Of a DNA stretch of 64,000 nucleotides, positions 51,920 to 61,546 are shown one piece after another; the first letter of the stretch is position 1; each line of letters begins with the position of its first letter. The position numbers were made by a program, and so were the translations under genes. This stretch comes from Streptococcus mitis (GTDB taxonomy: Bacteria; Bacillota; Bacilli; Lactobacillales; Streptococcaceae): positions 1,184,501-1,248,500 of the forward strand of contig NZ_CP028415.1 of assembly GCF_000722765.2 (NCBI RefSeq), read 5' to 3'. The notes beneath the pieces are model-generated. The model saw nothing but the letters and a program-made list of their open reading frames with translations. It was not told where the DNA came from and did not search any database.

Positions 51920-52849
51920 TTAGATTTTCAAGAATCGGCGCATAGAAATTCCAGATCCAATTGAACCGATAAAAATTCCAATCACAAATAATAAGACAAT
52001 CATCAGTGGACTGAATACTTCTGGTGATATCATTGAAAGGTTCTGACCAACCAATGACTTATTAACCGATTGGTAAACCATTTTATAAACAATAAGTACC
52101 AGAACTGATGGAAGTGTTGCTCCAAGCAAACCGATGAAGGCACCTTCAAGCAAGAAAGGTCCGCGGATATAGCCGTTCTTAGCACCTACTAAACGCATGA
52201 TTTGAATTTCACGGCTTCGTGAAATGATGGTGATACGTATAGTATTGGAAATCAAGAACACTGCAATGAAAATCAATAATCCAGCGATAACTAGTCCCCA
52301 GACACGAATAAATGAGGCTAACTTAAACAAGCGTTCTGTATTAGCTCCACCATCTTGAACTTCTGACACACCTTCGATTTTTTTAGCCTCTTCTGCTACT
52401 GTCTTTACATCACTTGGTGTATTGGTATCAACAATATATGCATCATAGAGAGGATTGGCGTCGCCTTCAAAGATTTTCCAGTTGTCCCCCATTGTCTCGG
52501 TTAATTTTTCATATTGTTCTTCTTTACTTGAAAACGTAACACTTTTAACGGTTGACATACCTTTCAAAGCATCATATACCTTATGGTAGTCGTTATTTGT
52601 AACAGTTTGACCTTCTTTTTCAATCGTCTCACTATTATCAGCTACGTCCTTACGAATGTATACCATTACTCGGACATTATTTTCGATATCTGTAGCTAGT
52701 TTAGCCGTATTAAAGATAACAGATGCAAATATTGCAACCAAGGTCAAAGTAATCATAACTGAACTGACAGCAGCTACTGTCATCCAGCCATTTCGTTTCA
52801 AACTTTTTAACGATTCAAATAAATGACGAAAAAATCTACTAATCATCGT
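51920..52849 (-). CDS. ftsX: Cell-division protein FtsX
   Basis: The 309-residue protein starts MISRFFRHLFESLKSL. It has four membrane helices (about 24-46, 180-200, 228-250 and 280-300) and a large external loop (about 50-175) that in pneumococcus contacts the hydrolase PcsB. It transmits the FtsE ATPase signal to peptidoglycan hydrolysis at the septum. The start ATG 52849 overlaps the ftsE stop by 11 bp. A second ATG nine bases earlier is possible but sits too near GGAG. Confidence 0.95.
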   Translation of the reverse strand, partial: TMISRFFRHLFESLKSLKRNGWMTVAAVSSVMITLTLVAIFASVIFNTAKLATDIENNVRVMVYIRKDVADNSETIEKEGQTVTNNDYHKVYDALKGMSTVKSVTFSSKEEQYEKLTETMGDNWKIFEGDANPLYDAYIVDTNTPSDVKTVAEEAKKIEGVSEVQDGGANTERLFKLASFIRVWGLVIAGLLIFIAVFLISNTIRITIISRSREIQIMRLVGAKNGYIRGPFLLEGAFIGLLGATLPSVLVLIVYKMVYQSVNKSLVGQNLSMISPEVFSPLMIVLLFVIGIFIGSIGSGISMRRFLKI

Positions 52850-53531
52850 ATCCATATTCTCCTTTAGCTTCGTCACGAACGACACGGCCATTTTCAATGG
52901 CAATGACACGGTGGCGCAAGGTATTTACAATCTGGCTGTTGTGGGTAGCCATCAAGACAGTTGTACCTTGGAGATTGATGCGTTCCAGCAAGTTCATAAT
53001 TTCCCATGAATTATCTGGGTCCAAGTTTCCTGTTGGTTCGTCCGCAATCAATACTTTGGGATTGTTTACAATAGCACGCGCTATCGCAATACGCTGTTGT
53101 TCTCCCCCTGAAAGTTCATTTGGGAATGAACGAACCTTATGTTTCAATCCAACCAAGTCTAAGACTTCCATAACACGTTTTTTGATATTACGGCGGCTCT
53201 CACCAATAACTTCCATTGCATAGGCAATATTTTCATAAACAGTTTTCTTTGGTAACAGTTTATAATCTTGGAAGACAACCCCAACACTACGACGTAGGAG
53301 AGGGACATCTTTCTTTTTTATTTTAACTAGATTAAAACCAGCAACAGATAAGCTTCCTTTTTCGATTTTTACTTCGCGATACAAAGAACGAATAAAGGTT
53401 GATTTCCCAGCTCCTGACGGACCTACGATATAGGCAAATTCTCCTGGTTGAATGCTGACCGAAACACCACGTAGGGCAGTCGTTCCGTTGTCGTATTTTT
53501 TGACGACATCTCTCATTTCAATGATTGACAT
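52839..53531 (-). CDS. ftsE: Cell-division ATPase FtsE
   Basis: The 230-residue ABC ATPase has Walker A GPSGAGKSTFIRSLYRE, signature LSGGEQQRIAIARAIV, Walker B VLIADEPTGNLDP and H-loop ATHN. It drives FtsX at the division site. Its stop lies inside ftsX, so the two are coupled. It begins 18 bp after prfB, giving a prfB-ftsE-ftsX order common in Firmicutes. Confidence 0.97.
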   Translation of the reverse strand: MSIIEMRDVVKKYDNGTTALRGVSVSIQPGEFAYIVGPSGAGKSTFIRSLYREVKIEKGSLSVAGFNLVKIKKKDVPLLRRSVGVVFQDYKLLPKKTVYENIAYAMEVIGESRRNIKKRVMEVLDLVGLKHKVRSFPNELSGGEQQRIAIARAIVNNPKVLIADEPTGNLDPDNSWEIMNLLERINLQGTTVLMATHNSQIVNTLRHRVIAIENGRVVRDEAKGEYGYDD

Positions 53532-53548
53532 GTGAGTTCCTTTCTATC

Positions 53549-54644
53549 TTAGCTGATTCGCCACTTGAGATAAGCATCGATAAAACCATCTAGGTCCCCA
53601 TCCATAACCTTATCCACCTGCGCAACCTCAAAGCTAGTTCGGTGATCTTTTACCATAGTATAAGGTGTGAAGACATAAGAACGGATTTGGCTTCCCCATG
53701 TGATTTCCTTTTTCTCACCTTTGAGGGAATCTACTTCCGCAGCTTTCTTCTCTTGCTCCATTTGATAGAGCTTAGCCTGTAACATCTTCATAGCTCGATC
53801 TCTATTTCCATACTGGGTACGATCGACCGTTGACTGGACAACAGTCCCAGTAGGAATGTGTGTCAAACGCACTCCTGTTGAAACTTTATTGACGTTTTGT
53901 CCACCAGCACCACCTGAACGGAAGGTGTCCATCTTGATATCATCTTCACGGATTTCCACTTCAATGGTATCATCCAATTCTGGCATTACTTCTACAGATG
54001 TGAAAGAGGTATGGCGACGTTTAGCAGAGTCAAATGGCGAGATTCGCACCAAACGGTGCACACCCATTTCTGACTTGAGGAGACCATAGGCATTAGATCC
54101 TTCAAATGATAAGGTTACTGACTTGATACCAGCTTCATCTCCTGCTTGGTAATCCAATACTTCCACTTTAAAGCCTTTAGCATTTCCATAGCGAGTGTAC
54201 ATACGAAGCAACATATCACCCCAGTCCTGAGCCTCAGTACCACCGGATCCTGGATGGATTTCCAAAATCGCATTATTATGGTCATAAGGTTCTGACAAGA
54301 GCAAGGTCATCTCGTAACTGGTCATCATCTTATCAAGTTCGGATAACTGCGTTACCAATTCTTCATGTACCGACTCATCTTCAGCTAAAAAGTCCAATAA
54401 AATTTCAACTTCATCCTGCAACTCTTCCATTTTGTGGAAGGTGTTATAGGTGTTTTTTAATTCATTTAATTCTTGCGACGTTTTTTGGGCCGCGATATTA
54501 TCGTTCCAAAAATCAGGTTCTGTCATCTTGTTTTCCAAGATGGCAATCTCTTCCTCTAAACCTTCGAGGTCAAAGAGACCCCCTGAAAGAAGCTAATTTT
54601 TCACGATTTGCGTCCATTTTCTGACGAATTTCTGAAATGTCCAT
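53549..54644 (-). CDS. prfB: Peptide chain release factor 2 with programmed +1 frameshift
   Basis: Translation starts at ATG 54644 ([20 protein letters not shown]) and meets TGA at 54572-54570 in the context AGGGGG TCT CTT TGA C. Ribosomes shift +1 there and continue as [15 protein letters not shown]. This is the autoregulatory site of RF2. Low RF2 favours the shift. The body has the GGQ loop ([18 protein letters not shown]) and the SPF anticodon-like tripeptide ([15 protein letters not shown]) for UGA/UAA recognition. The product is about 364 residues. Reading only the downstream frame would lose the N-terminus. Confidence 0.97.
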
Positions 54645-54751
54645 AAATACTCCTTTTTTATATCGTTTTATTATACCATAATCTATCATTTCTTTCCATC
54701 TTTTGCTCTACTCCCCTTTTCATGAAAAAAGAAGCCTTTCGGCTTCCCTTC

Positions 54752-55408
54752 TTACAAAACTTTTGCTGAAGTACGAGTAATCTCTTCTACTTGAATATTC
54801 TCTGACTCAAATTTTTCTTTCAAGGCTGGTAAATCAATTGACCCTTCGATTTGAACTTCGATAATCACCTTACCATCTTTACGCGGAATATTAACTGTAT
54901 GGGAAATATTCAAATTTTCTTCAACGATTAGAGAAACAATCTTACCAAGAACGCCGACTTCATTTTCCGTAACAAAGCGCACACGAATTCCTTCCTCACC
55001 ATAACCAGCAATTTCAAGAAAGGCTTGAAAAACGTCACGGTCAGTAATAACTCCGTATACTTGATGGTTATCAACGACAGGAAGAATACCAATCTTATTT
55101 TTCAACATCAGATAAGTTGCATCCTCTAGACTCGCATAGCCTGAAACAGTGACAACATCGCGAATCATCACATCTTTTACTTTTGTCTTATTTAGAAGAT
55201 AATTCATCTCATAGATAGAAAGACTGGTTGCTTTTGATGGACTAGTTTGGGCAATGGTTCCTTCAGTTACCAAACCAACCAATTGATCATTTTCGATAAC
55301 AGGCAAGCGGTGCAACCCTTGCTCTCTCATCAAATCTGCTGCATGAGATACTGTTGTATCTGGACTAATATACACTACCTTGCGGGTCATAAAATCTTTA
55401 ACTGCCAT
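54752..55408 (-). CDS. CBS-pair plus ACT domain protein (AcuB-like)
   Basis: The 218-residue protein has two CBS motifs (MAVKDFMTRKVVYISPDTTVSHAA as the first, KVKDVMIRDVVTVSGYA as the second, read in pieces) and a C-terminal ACT domain (GVLGKIVSLIVEENLNISHTV). CBS pairs bind adenine nucleotides and ACT domains bind amino acids, so a sensor role is likely. It lies between prfB and the liv operon. AcuB acts in acetoin use in Bacillus, but no acetoin genes are here. Confidence 0.85.
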   Translation of the reverse strand: MAVKDFMTRKVVYISPDTTVSHAADLMREQGLHRLPVIENDQLVGLVTEGTIAQTSPSKATSLSIYEMNYLLNKTKVKDVMIRDVVTVSGYASLEDATYLMLKNKIGILPVVDNHQVYGVITDRDVFQAFLEIAGYGEEGIRVRFVTENEVGVLGKIVSLIVEENLNISHTVNIPRKDGKVIIEVQIEGSIDLPALKEKFESENIQVEEITRTSAKVL

Positions 55409-55818
55409 GAGACTTCTCCTTTTCTATTCTTATCCCTATTATACAATCTTTTTGTAAAACTATCAAACGCTTACATTTCTTTTTCAAAATTCAGAAAAGT
55501 TTGAATAAGCTAGCAAAAAGAGCTCTAAAATCGAGCTCTGTGAATGAAGGTAAAAAACGTTTCATTCGATTTTTTCAATTATTAGAAATTCATCTTTCAG
55601 TGTAGATGTAGATTTGTTTGCAATCTAAATAAGCTGACTTAAACAATCCACTGTATTCTGATGATTGCTTCGCAATCCCTATTCACCGATTAAAAAGGTC
55701 CCTCGGACTATAATGATGATTACTTCGTAATCTTCATCTGCTGACTAAAACAATCCACTGGATTTGATGATTGCTTCAGAATCTTCATCCACCGACTAAA
55801 AAGGTCCCCCGGACCTTT
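55409..55818. repeat. Gene-free spacer with diverged 107-bp-spaced repeats
   Basis: A segment with AACAATCCACTG, TGATGATTGCTTC and ACTAAAAAGGTCC occurs at about 55636-55700 and again at about 55743-55808, a spacing of 107 bp. A shorter related piece (ATGATTACTTCGTAATC) lies between. The last copy ends in the terminator of livF. No ORF is supported. Confidence 0.6.
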
Positions 55819-55820
55819 TT
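55798..55820 (-). terminator. Terminator of the liv operon
   Basis: GGTCC/GGACC stem with flanking A and T runs, touching the livF stop codon. Confidence 0.8.
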
Positions 55821-56529
55821 AGCCACCTAGATATGCTTTTCTGACTTCTTCTGACGAGGCGAGTTCTTTTCCTGTTCCTGATAGGACGATTTTCCCTGTT
55901 TCCAGTACATAGCCTCGGTCAGAGATTGCGAGTGCTTTATTGGCATTTTGTTCAATCAAGAGGACGGTTGTTCCTTGCTTCTGGATATCTTGAATGATAT
56001 CAAAAATCTCTTGAATAAAGATTGGGGCAAGTCCCATTGAGGGTTCATCTAAAAGAAGAAGTTTTGGTGTTGACATAAGAGCGCGTCCCATGGCAAGCAT
56101 TTGTTGTTCTCCTCCTGAAAGAGTAGCTGCGTCCTGGTTCTTCCGTTCTTCAAGACGAGGAAAGCGTGAGAAAACCTTCTTCAAGTTAGCTTGATTTTCT
56201 TCACGATTTTTCTTTAAGAAAGCTCCCATTTCAAGATTTTCCATAACAGTCAAGCCAGGAAAGACGTGGCGTCCTTCTGGAACTTGTGAAAGACCACCTG
56301 CCACGATTTTCTGAGCCGGCATTTTTTGGATTTCTTGACCTAAAAATTCAATCTTTCCTGAACTCGGTCTAACCAAACCAGACAAGGTACGGAGAATGGT
56401 TGTCTTACCTGCACCATTGGCACCGATAAGGGAAACTACCTCTCCTTCATTCACTTCAAAGCTTACATCACGGACTGCTTGGATCATACCGTAATGCACA
56501 GAAAGATTTTCAACTTTTAACATCGACAT
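55819..56529 (-). CDS. livF: Branched-chain amino-acid ABC transporter ATPase LivF
   Basis: The 236-residue ATPase has Walker A GANGAGKTTILRTLSG, signature LSGGEQQMLAMGRALM and Walker B LLLLDEPSMGLAP. The short LivF form lacks the C-terminal extension of LivG. It is the last gene of livJHMGF, sharing one base with livG. It powers Leu/Ile/Val import. Confidence 0.95.
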   Translation of the reverse strand: MSMLKVENLSVHYGMIQAVRDVSFEVNEGEVVSLIGANGAGKTTILRTLSGLVRPSSGKIEFLGQEIQKMPAQKIVAGGLSQVPEGRHVFPGLTVMENLEMGAFLKKNREENQANLKKVFSRFPRLEERKNQDAATLSGGEQQMLAMGRALMSTPKLLLLDEPSMGLAPIFIQEIFDIIQDIQKQGTTVLLIEQNANKALAISDRGYVLETGKIVLSGTGKELASSEEVRKAYLGG

Positions 56530-57293
56530 TAGGCTTCACCTCCTAGATAAGCTTCGATAACACGTTTATTGGTCTTAATTTCGTCCGGAGTTCCTTGAGC
56601 AATCAAACGACCATATTCAAGTACGTAGATACGTTCTGTAACATCCATGACCAGATTCATATCGTGTTCAATCAACATGATTGAAATTTTAAATTCATCT
56701 TTGATACGACGAATTAACTCAGTCAATTCTGCTGTTTCCTGTGGGTTCATCCCTGCTGCTGGTTCATCTAAAAAGAGAATTTTAGGTTCCGTAGCAAGGG
56801 CACGAACAATTTCCAAACGACGTTGTTGTCCGTAGGCGAGGTTTTTAGCAAGAGTCTCTGCATCACCATCTAAATCAAAGATTTTCAACAATTCCAAAGC
56901 TTTAGCCTTTAATTCTTTTTCACTCTTGTAAAAAGCTGGTAAGCGTAAGAAACTAGCAAAAACATGTTGTTTGTGATGGTTGCCAAAAGCAATTAAAACA
57001 TTGTCCAAAACTGTTAAATCTTTAAAGAGACGGATATTTTGGAAAGTACGTCCAAGTCCCAAAGAGGCAATCTTATAAGGTGACTTCCCATTCAAAAGGT
57101 GACCATCTAAGGTAACTGTTCCCTCACTTGGTTCATAAACACCCGTCAAGAGGTTGAAAAGGGTGGTTTTCCCAGCTCCATTTGGACCGATTAGTCCAAC
57201 TAGTTCCCCTTCGTTCAATTCAAGAGTCACATCTCCAACAGCTGTTAGACCGCCAAAATGTTTGGTTAACTGTTTTACTTCAAGTAATGCCAT
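56529..57293 (-). CDS. livG: Branched-chain amino-acid ABC transporter ATPase LivG
   Basis: The 254-residue ATPase has GPNGAGKTTLFNLLTG, LAYGQQRRLEIVRALAT and LFLDEPAAGMNPQE, the last being characteristic of LivG. It pairs with LivF on the LivH-LivM channel. One-base overlaps with both neighbours indicate a tight operon. Confidence 0.95.
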   Translation of the reverse strand: MALLEVKQLTKHFGGLTAVGDVTLELNEGELVGLIGPNGAGKTTLFNLLTGVYEPSEGTVTLDGHLLNGKSPYKIASLGLGRTFQNIRLFKDLTVLDNVLIAFGNHHKQHVFASFLRLPAFYKSEKELKAKALELLKIFDLDGDAETLAKNLAYGQQRRLEIVRALATEPKILFLDEPAAGMNPQETAELTELIRRIKDEFKISIMLIEHDMNLVMDVTERIYVLEYGRLIAQGTPDEIKTNKRVIEAYLGGEA

Positions 57294-58249
57294 TAGTTTT
57301 GTTCCTCCTTCTTAGATTTTTTAAAGAAACGTGATAGACTTAATTCCCATGTTCCAAGGAGTCCACCTGGCCTGAAAATCATTACCAATACCAAGGCCAA
57401 AGCGTAAATAATCATACGCACGCTAGCAACATCTTGGAGAAGCATATTCAAAATTCCCAGAACAATAGCTGAAACAATGGCACCTGTAATGGAACCAAGG
57501 CCACCAAAGACAACAATAATCAAAACGTTGATTGAGTTGATAAAGGTGTAATCTTTCGGTACAACCGAACCGATAAATCCTGCCTGAAGAGACCCTGCAA
57601 TACTTGCAGTAATAGCACCAAAGACAAAGGCGATGATTTTAATTTTTGTCGTATTAACCCCAACTGACTCAGCAGCGATTTCATCCTCACGAACAGAGAG
57701 GGTTGAACGACCAATTGGACTACGCAAGAAGTTCAAGGTTGCAATGGTTGTAATCACGACAAAGAAGTAAACCATCTGCCAAGTTGTAAAGTTAGGAATT
57801 CCCAAGATACCTGCTGCACCATTTGTAAGGCTTCCACCATTGATGATAAAGATACGGATAATTTCAGATACACCGAGAGTTGCTACCGCAAGATAGTCCC
57901 CTTTCAAGCGCAAGGTTGGAATTCCGACAAGCAAGGCAACTGCTCCTGAAAGCAAAGCACCTAAAATCATAGCTCCAAAGAAGGCACCGTAGGTTGGTGA
58001 TTTAGATCCAATAATAGCAGCGGCATAAGCACCAATCGCCATGAAACCAGCATGCCCAAGTGAAAATTGTCCTGAAAAACCAACGATTAGGTTAAGACCC
58101 ACAGCTAGAATAATATTAATTCCAATTTGTTGTAAAACCTGTACATAGAATAGATTGAGTACTCCGACTGAAACCAATACACTAATCAAGCCATAGCCAG
58201 CTAACAAAAGGAGTAACCATAGAATATTAACTTTTAAATTTTCCTTCAT
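57293..58249 (-). CDS. livM: Branched-chain amino-acid ABC transporter permease LivM
   Basis: The 318-residue protein has about eight membrane helices and the LivM signatures GFSGQFSLGHAGFMAIGAY and LRLKGDYLAVATLGVSEIIR. It forms half of the channel with LivH. It lies 3 bp downstream of livH. Confidence 0.95.
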   Translation of the reverse strand: MKENLKVNILWLLLLLAGYGLISVLVSVGVLNLFYVQVLQQIGINIILAVGLNLIVGFSGQFSLGHAGFMAIGAYAAAIIGSKSPTYGAFFGAMILGALLSGAVALLVGIPTLRLKGDYLAVATLGVSEIIRIFIINGGSLTNGAAGILGIPNFTTWQMVYFFVVITTIATLNFLRSPIGRSTLSVREDEIAAESVGVNTTKIKIIAFVFGAITASIAGSLQAGFIGSVVPKDYTFINSINVLIIVVFGGLGSITGAIVSAIVLGILNMLLQDVASVRMIIYALALVLVMIFRPGGLLGTWELSLSRFFKKSKKEEQN

Positions 58250-58252
58250 CGT

Positions 58253-59131
58253 TTACACCTTCTCTTTCACATTTTTACCAAGGATACCAGCTGGGCGGAC
58301 AATCAAGATCAACAACAAGATTCCATAAACAATGGCATCACGGAAGTCTGACATTCCAAAGGCTGTCGCAAAAGTTTCCAATAGACCAATCACAAAACCA
58401 CCAAGAGCCGCACCAGGAATAATTCCAATACCACCAAGTACAGCGGCAACGAAAGATTTAAGACCTGGAGTAACCCCCATCAAAGGCTCAAGAGAGTTAT
58501 AATAAAGGGCAATCAGAACACCAGCCGCACCCGCAAGAGCAGAACCTAAAGCGAAGGTAAAGCTGATAGTACGGTTTACATTAATCCCCATCAATTGCGC
58601 TGCATCGCTATCTACGGATACCGCACGCATGGCTTTCCCCATCTTCGTCTTTTGAACAATGACTTGTAACAAAATCATCAAAATCAAGGAAATGGCCAAA
58701 ATCATTAACTGAACGTTTGTTAGGCTAATTGGACCCAAATCATAGCGCACTGTTTGAATTGCTTGAGGGAAGGCACGAGTATTGGCACCAACCAGATAGA
58801 CCATTCCATACTCAAGTAGGAAGGAAACCCCAATAGCCGTAATCAAAACAGCAATACGAGTAGAGTGGCGCAAAGGTCTGTAAGCAAGGAACTCAATCAC
58901 GACACCAAGAATGGCTGTCGCTAGCATTGCTACAATAAGAGCTACAAAGAAATTCATTTGGAAAGAATTAATCAAGAAATAACCGATAAAGGCTCCCATC
59001 ATATAAATATCACCATGGGCGAAGTTGATGAGCTTGATAATTCCGTAAACCATGGTATATCCTAGGGCTAACAGCGCGTATACACTACCTAGAATCAAAC
59101 CATTTACTAGTTGTTGGAGCATAAGATTCAC
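58253..59131 (-). CDS. livH: Branched-chain amino-acid ABC transporter permease LivH
   Basis: The 292-residue permease has VYALLALGYTMVYGIIKLINFAHGDIYM (typical start, read in pieces) and the coupling loop MGKAMRAVSVDSDAAQLMGI. It pairs with LivM. A 107-bp gap separates it from livJ, enough for an attenuating structure that keeps the binding protein in excess. I see only weak pairing there. Confidence 0.94.
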   Translation of the reverse strand: MNLMLQQLVNGLILGSVYALLALGYTMVYGIIKLINFAHGDIYMMGAFIGYFLINSFQMNFFVALIVAMLATAILGVVIEFLAYRPLRHSTRIAVLITAIGVSFLLEYGMVYLVGANTRAFPQAIQTVRYDLGPISLTNVQLMILAISLILMILLQVIVQKTKMGKAMRAVSVDSDAAQLMGINVNRTISFTFALGSALAGAAGVLIALYYNSLEPLMGVTPGLKSFVAAVLGGIGIIPGAALGGFVIGLLETFATAFGMSDFRDAIVYGILLLILIVRPAGILGKNVKEKV

Positions 59132-59238
59132 TCTTTCTATTTATAATTTCGAGGATTTCCCCTCACTTTTTGATAGGTTCTTAAACATCGAAACAGGGAG
59201 TGAGTCAGCGGCTCATTCCCTATTTCAACATTTTTCTA

Positions 59239-60399
59239 TTATGGTTTTACAACTTCTGCTGCTTCAACCTTACCATTGTTCATGGTCATCATGTAAGCAG
59301 TTTTGACTGTGTTGTGGTCTGCATCGAAGCTTGTTTGACCAGTTACACCTTCAAAATCTTTTGTTTTAGCAAGGTTATCCTTGATTTCACCAGAGTTTTT
59401 AGCACCTTTTGCTGCGTTTGCTACAAGGTTAACTGAGTCATAAGCCAAGGCTGCAAATGTTGAAGGCTCTTCATTGTACTTAGCACGGTAAGCATCAAGG
59501 AAAGCTTTTGCTTTAGCTGAAACTTCTACAGTAGTTGAGAAGCCTGAGATAAAGTAGATGTTTGATGCTTTTTCAGCAGTTGCTTGTTGTACAAACTCTT
59601 CACCGTTAAATCCATCGCCTCCAACGATTGGTTTGTCAATTCCCATACCACGCGCTTGGTTTACAATTTTACCAGCTTCAGTGTAGTAACCAGGGACGAT
59701 GATGGCATCAAAGTCTTTCTCTTTCATTTTTGTAAGGGCTGCTTGGAAGTCTGTATCACCTGCTACGAAAGTTTCATCTGCAACGATTTCACCTTTATAT
59801 GACTCGCGGAAGGATTTGGCAATACCTTTAGCATAGTCGCTGGCATTATCAGTGTAAAGAACGACTTTTTTAGCGTTTAATTTTTCAGATACATAGTTTG
59901 AGATAATTTTTCCTTGGAAGCTATCTTGGAAAGTTCCGACAAAGAGGTAATCTTGACCTTTAGTCAATCCATCTTGAGTCGCACTTGGTGAGATTAATGG
60001 AACACCTGCTTTTGTAGCGTTAGCTACCGCAGCTGCAGTTGCACCAGATGTCGCAGGTCCTACGATTGCTGATACTTTAGATTGGGTTACAAGGTTAGTT
60101 GTTACTGAAGCAGCCTCTGCTGTTTCAGACTTGTTATCTTTATCGACTACTTCGATTTGTTTTCCATCGATACCACCTGCAGCATTGATTTCATCAACAG
60201 CAAGTTGGGCACCTTTTTGTTCAGATGTTCCGTAGGCAGCTACGGCACCAGTTTCTTCAAAGTTAAATCCGATTTTGATTGTCTTTTCATCTACTGAGTT
60301 ACCAGCAGCGTTTGACGCTCCGGACTTCACTTCTCCACAGGCTGCAAGAAGTGCTACACTTGCAAGCGCCACAAACGATAGGGCAAATTTTTTCTTCAT
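59239..60399 (-). CDS. livJ: Branched-chain amino-acid-binding lipoprotein LivJ
   Basis: The 386-residue protein has a lipoprotein signal with lipobox LLAAC (Cys at residue 21) and a type I periplasmic-binding fold (IKIGFNFEETGAVAAYG, SPSATQDGLTKG, FVGTFQDSFQGK). It captures Leu/Ile/Val outside the membrane for LivHMGF. It is the first gene of the operon and is preceded by a CodY-like box in the promoter. Confidence 0.95.
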   Translation of the reverse strand: MKKKFALSFVALASVALLAACGEVKSGASNAAGNSVDEKTIKIGFNFEETGAVAAYGTSEQKGAQLAVDEINAAGGIDGKQIEVVDKDNKSETAEAASVTTNLVTQSKVSAIVGPATSGATAAAVANATKAGVPLISPSATQDGLTKGQDYLFVGTFQDSFQGKIISNYVSEKLNAKKVVLYTDNASDYAKGIAKSFRESYKGEIVADETFVAGDTDFQAALTKMKEKDFDAIIVPGYYTEAGKIVNQARGMGIDKPIVGGDGFNGEEFVQQATAEKASNIYFISGFSTTVEVSAKAKAFLDAYRAKYNEEPSTFAALAYDSVNLVANAAKGAKNSGEIKDNLAKTKDFEGVTGQTSFDADHNTVKTAYMMTMNNGKVEAAEVVKP

Positions 60400-60435
60400 C
60401 TTTTTTGTCTCCTTATTTCTTAAATAAATAGCATG

Positions 60436-60475
60436 TTAAGAATATACCGAATTATCAGAAAATTGTCAATACTTT
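60436..60475 (-). promoter_or_regulatory. liv promoter with CodY box
   Basis: On the minus strand TTGACA, 17 bp, TATATT. AATTATCAGAAAATT (60450-60464) matches the CodY consensus AATTTTCWGAAAATT at all but one position and fills the spacer, so CodY with branched-chain amino acids should repress the operon. Confidence 0.75.
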
Positions 60476-60753
60476 TCTTGAACTTTTTCGATGATAACGT
60501 TTTCCTCTCGATAAAGATTGCCCACAAAGGGTGTTTCCAACTCTTGGATATGACAAACTCTAACTTTTTTAATAAATTTTTCCTTGCTCAAGTGTCCAAT
60601 CAATTGCTCCACTTCTTGAGTTGGAACATAGAGTTGTAAGTAACGATGTTTCTTGGAATGATAGGTAATATCTCCATAATCCTGCAGTTTTTTGGCATCA
60701 CGATTATAGTAAAGATAGATAATCAAGCCAGATCGATTGACTTTTTCAAACAT
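60466..60753 (-). CDS. YlbG-like (DUF2129) small protein
   Basis: The 95-residue protein begins [27 protein letters not shown] and carries [13 protein letters not shown], the conserved pattern of the YlbG/DUF2129 family of cytosolic proteins with unknown role. It ends in the liv promoter region and follows clpP on the same strand. Confidence 0.85.
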   Translation of the reverse strand: MFEKVNRSGLIIYLYYNRDAKKLQDYGDITYHSKKHRYLQLYVPTQEVEQLIGHLSKEKFIKKVRVCHIQELETPFVGNLYREENVIIEKVQEKY

Positions 60754-60832
60754 GATGAATCCTCTTTCTAAGAAATCTCTCCCTAATTATACCAAAAAAA
60801 GCAAACCCAGTCGAGTTTGCCTTCTTTGATCA

Positions 60833-61423
60833 TTAGTTCAATGAATTGTTGGCCATGATTTCATCAATAAAGCCATATTCGAGTGTTTCTTGGGCACTCA
60901 TCCAGTTATCGCGTTCTGCATCTGCATGGACTTTTTCGATTGACTGACCTGAATTTTCAGCCAAGATTTTTTCCAAGGTATTACGAGTTTTAAGCAAGTG
61001 TTCTGCAGCGATCGCCATATCGGTTTGTTGAGTACCACCACCTGTACCCCCCATTGGTTGGTGAATCATGTACTCAGCATTTGGAAGCATGAAACGTTTG
61101 CCTTTTGCTCCACTTGATGCGATAACTGTCCCCATAGATGCAGCCATCCCCATAACGATAGTTTGGACATCAGCCTTGATAAAGTTCATAGTATCAACGA
61201 TTGCCAAACCAGCTGAAACGGAACCCCCAGGTGTATTGACATAAAGGTAAATATCTTTTGTACTATCTTGGGCATCCAAGAAAAGCAACTGGGCAATAAC
61301 TGAGTTGGCCATGTTGTCTTCAACTGGGCCTGTCAGCATAATGATGCGGTCTTTGAGAAGACGTGAGTAAATATCGTAAGAACGTTCTCCACGGCTTGTT
61401 TGTTCAATAACTACAGGAATCAT
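60833..61423 (-). CDS. clpP: ATP-dependent Clp protease proteolytic subunit
   Basis: The 196-residue serine protease has the catalytic Ser in [14 protein letters not shown], His in [10 protein letters not shown] and an Asp further on (residue about 170). It forms the tetradecameric chamber used by ClpC, ClpE, ClpX and ClpL. A CtsR operator covers its -35, so it is heat-shock controlled. Length is standard. Confidence 0.98.
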   Translation of the reverse strand: MIPVVIEQTSRGERSYDIYSRLLKDRIIMLTGPVEDNMANSVIAQLLFLDAQDSTKDIYLYVNTPGGSVSAGLAIVDTMNFIKADVQTIVMGMAASMGTVIASSGAKGKRFMLPNAEYMIHQPMGGTGGGTQQTDMAIAAEHLLKTRNTLEKILAENSGQSIEKVHADAERDNWMSAQETLEYGFIDEIMANNSLN

Positions 61424-61477
61424 TCATTTCTCCTTTTGAGTTTTATTTTTGTTGGTCAAATGACTGAAGATAAGACT

Positions 61478-61507
61478 ATTATAATATCTAGGTCAAAAAA
61501 GGTCAAA
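61478..61507 (-). promoter_or_regulatory. clpP promoter with CtsR box
   Basis: GGTCAAA AAA GGTCAAA (61491-61507 on the plus strand) is a perfect CtsR heptad pair. On the minus strand TTGACC (61506-61501), 17 bp, TATAAT (61483-61478) forms the promoter, so CtsR blocks the -35. A further single GGTCAAA lies at 61454. Confidence 0.88.
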
Positions 61508-61546
61508 TTTCTATTTCAAACAAATTTTTAAATTAAATACTAAAAA

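Noticed and set aside
53549..54538. Starting RF2 at the in-frame ATG 54538
   Set aside because: The upstream ATG 54644 plus the AGGGGG/CTT-TGA-C frameshift site is the conserved arrangement.
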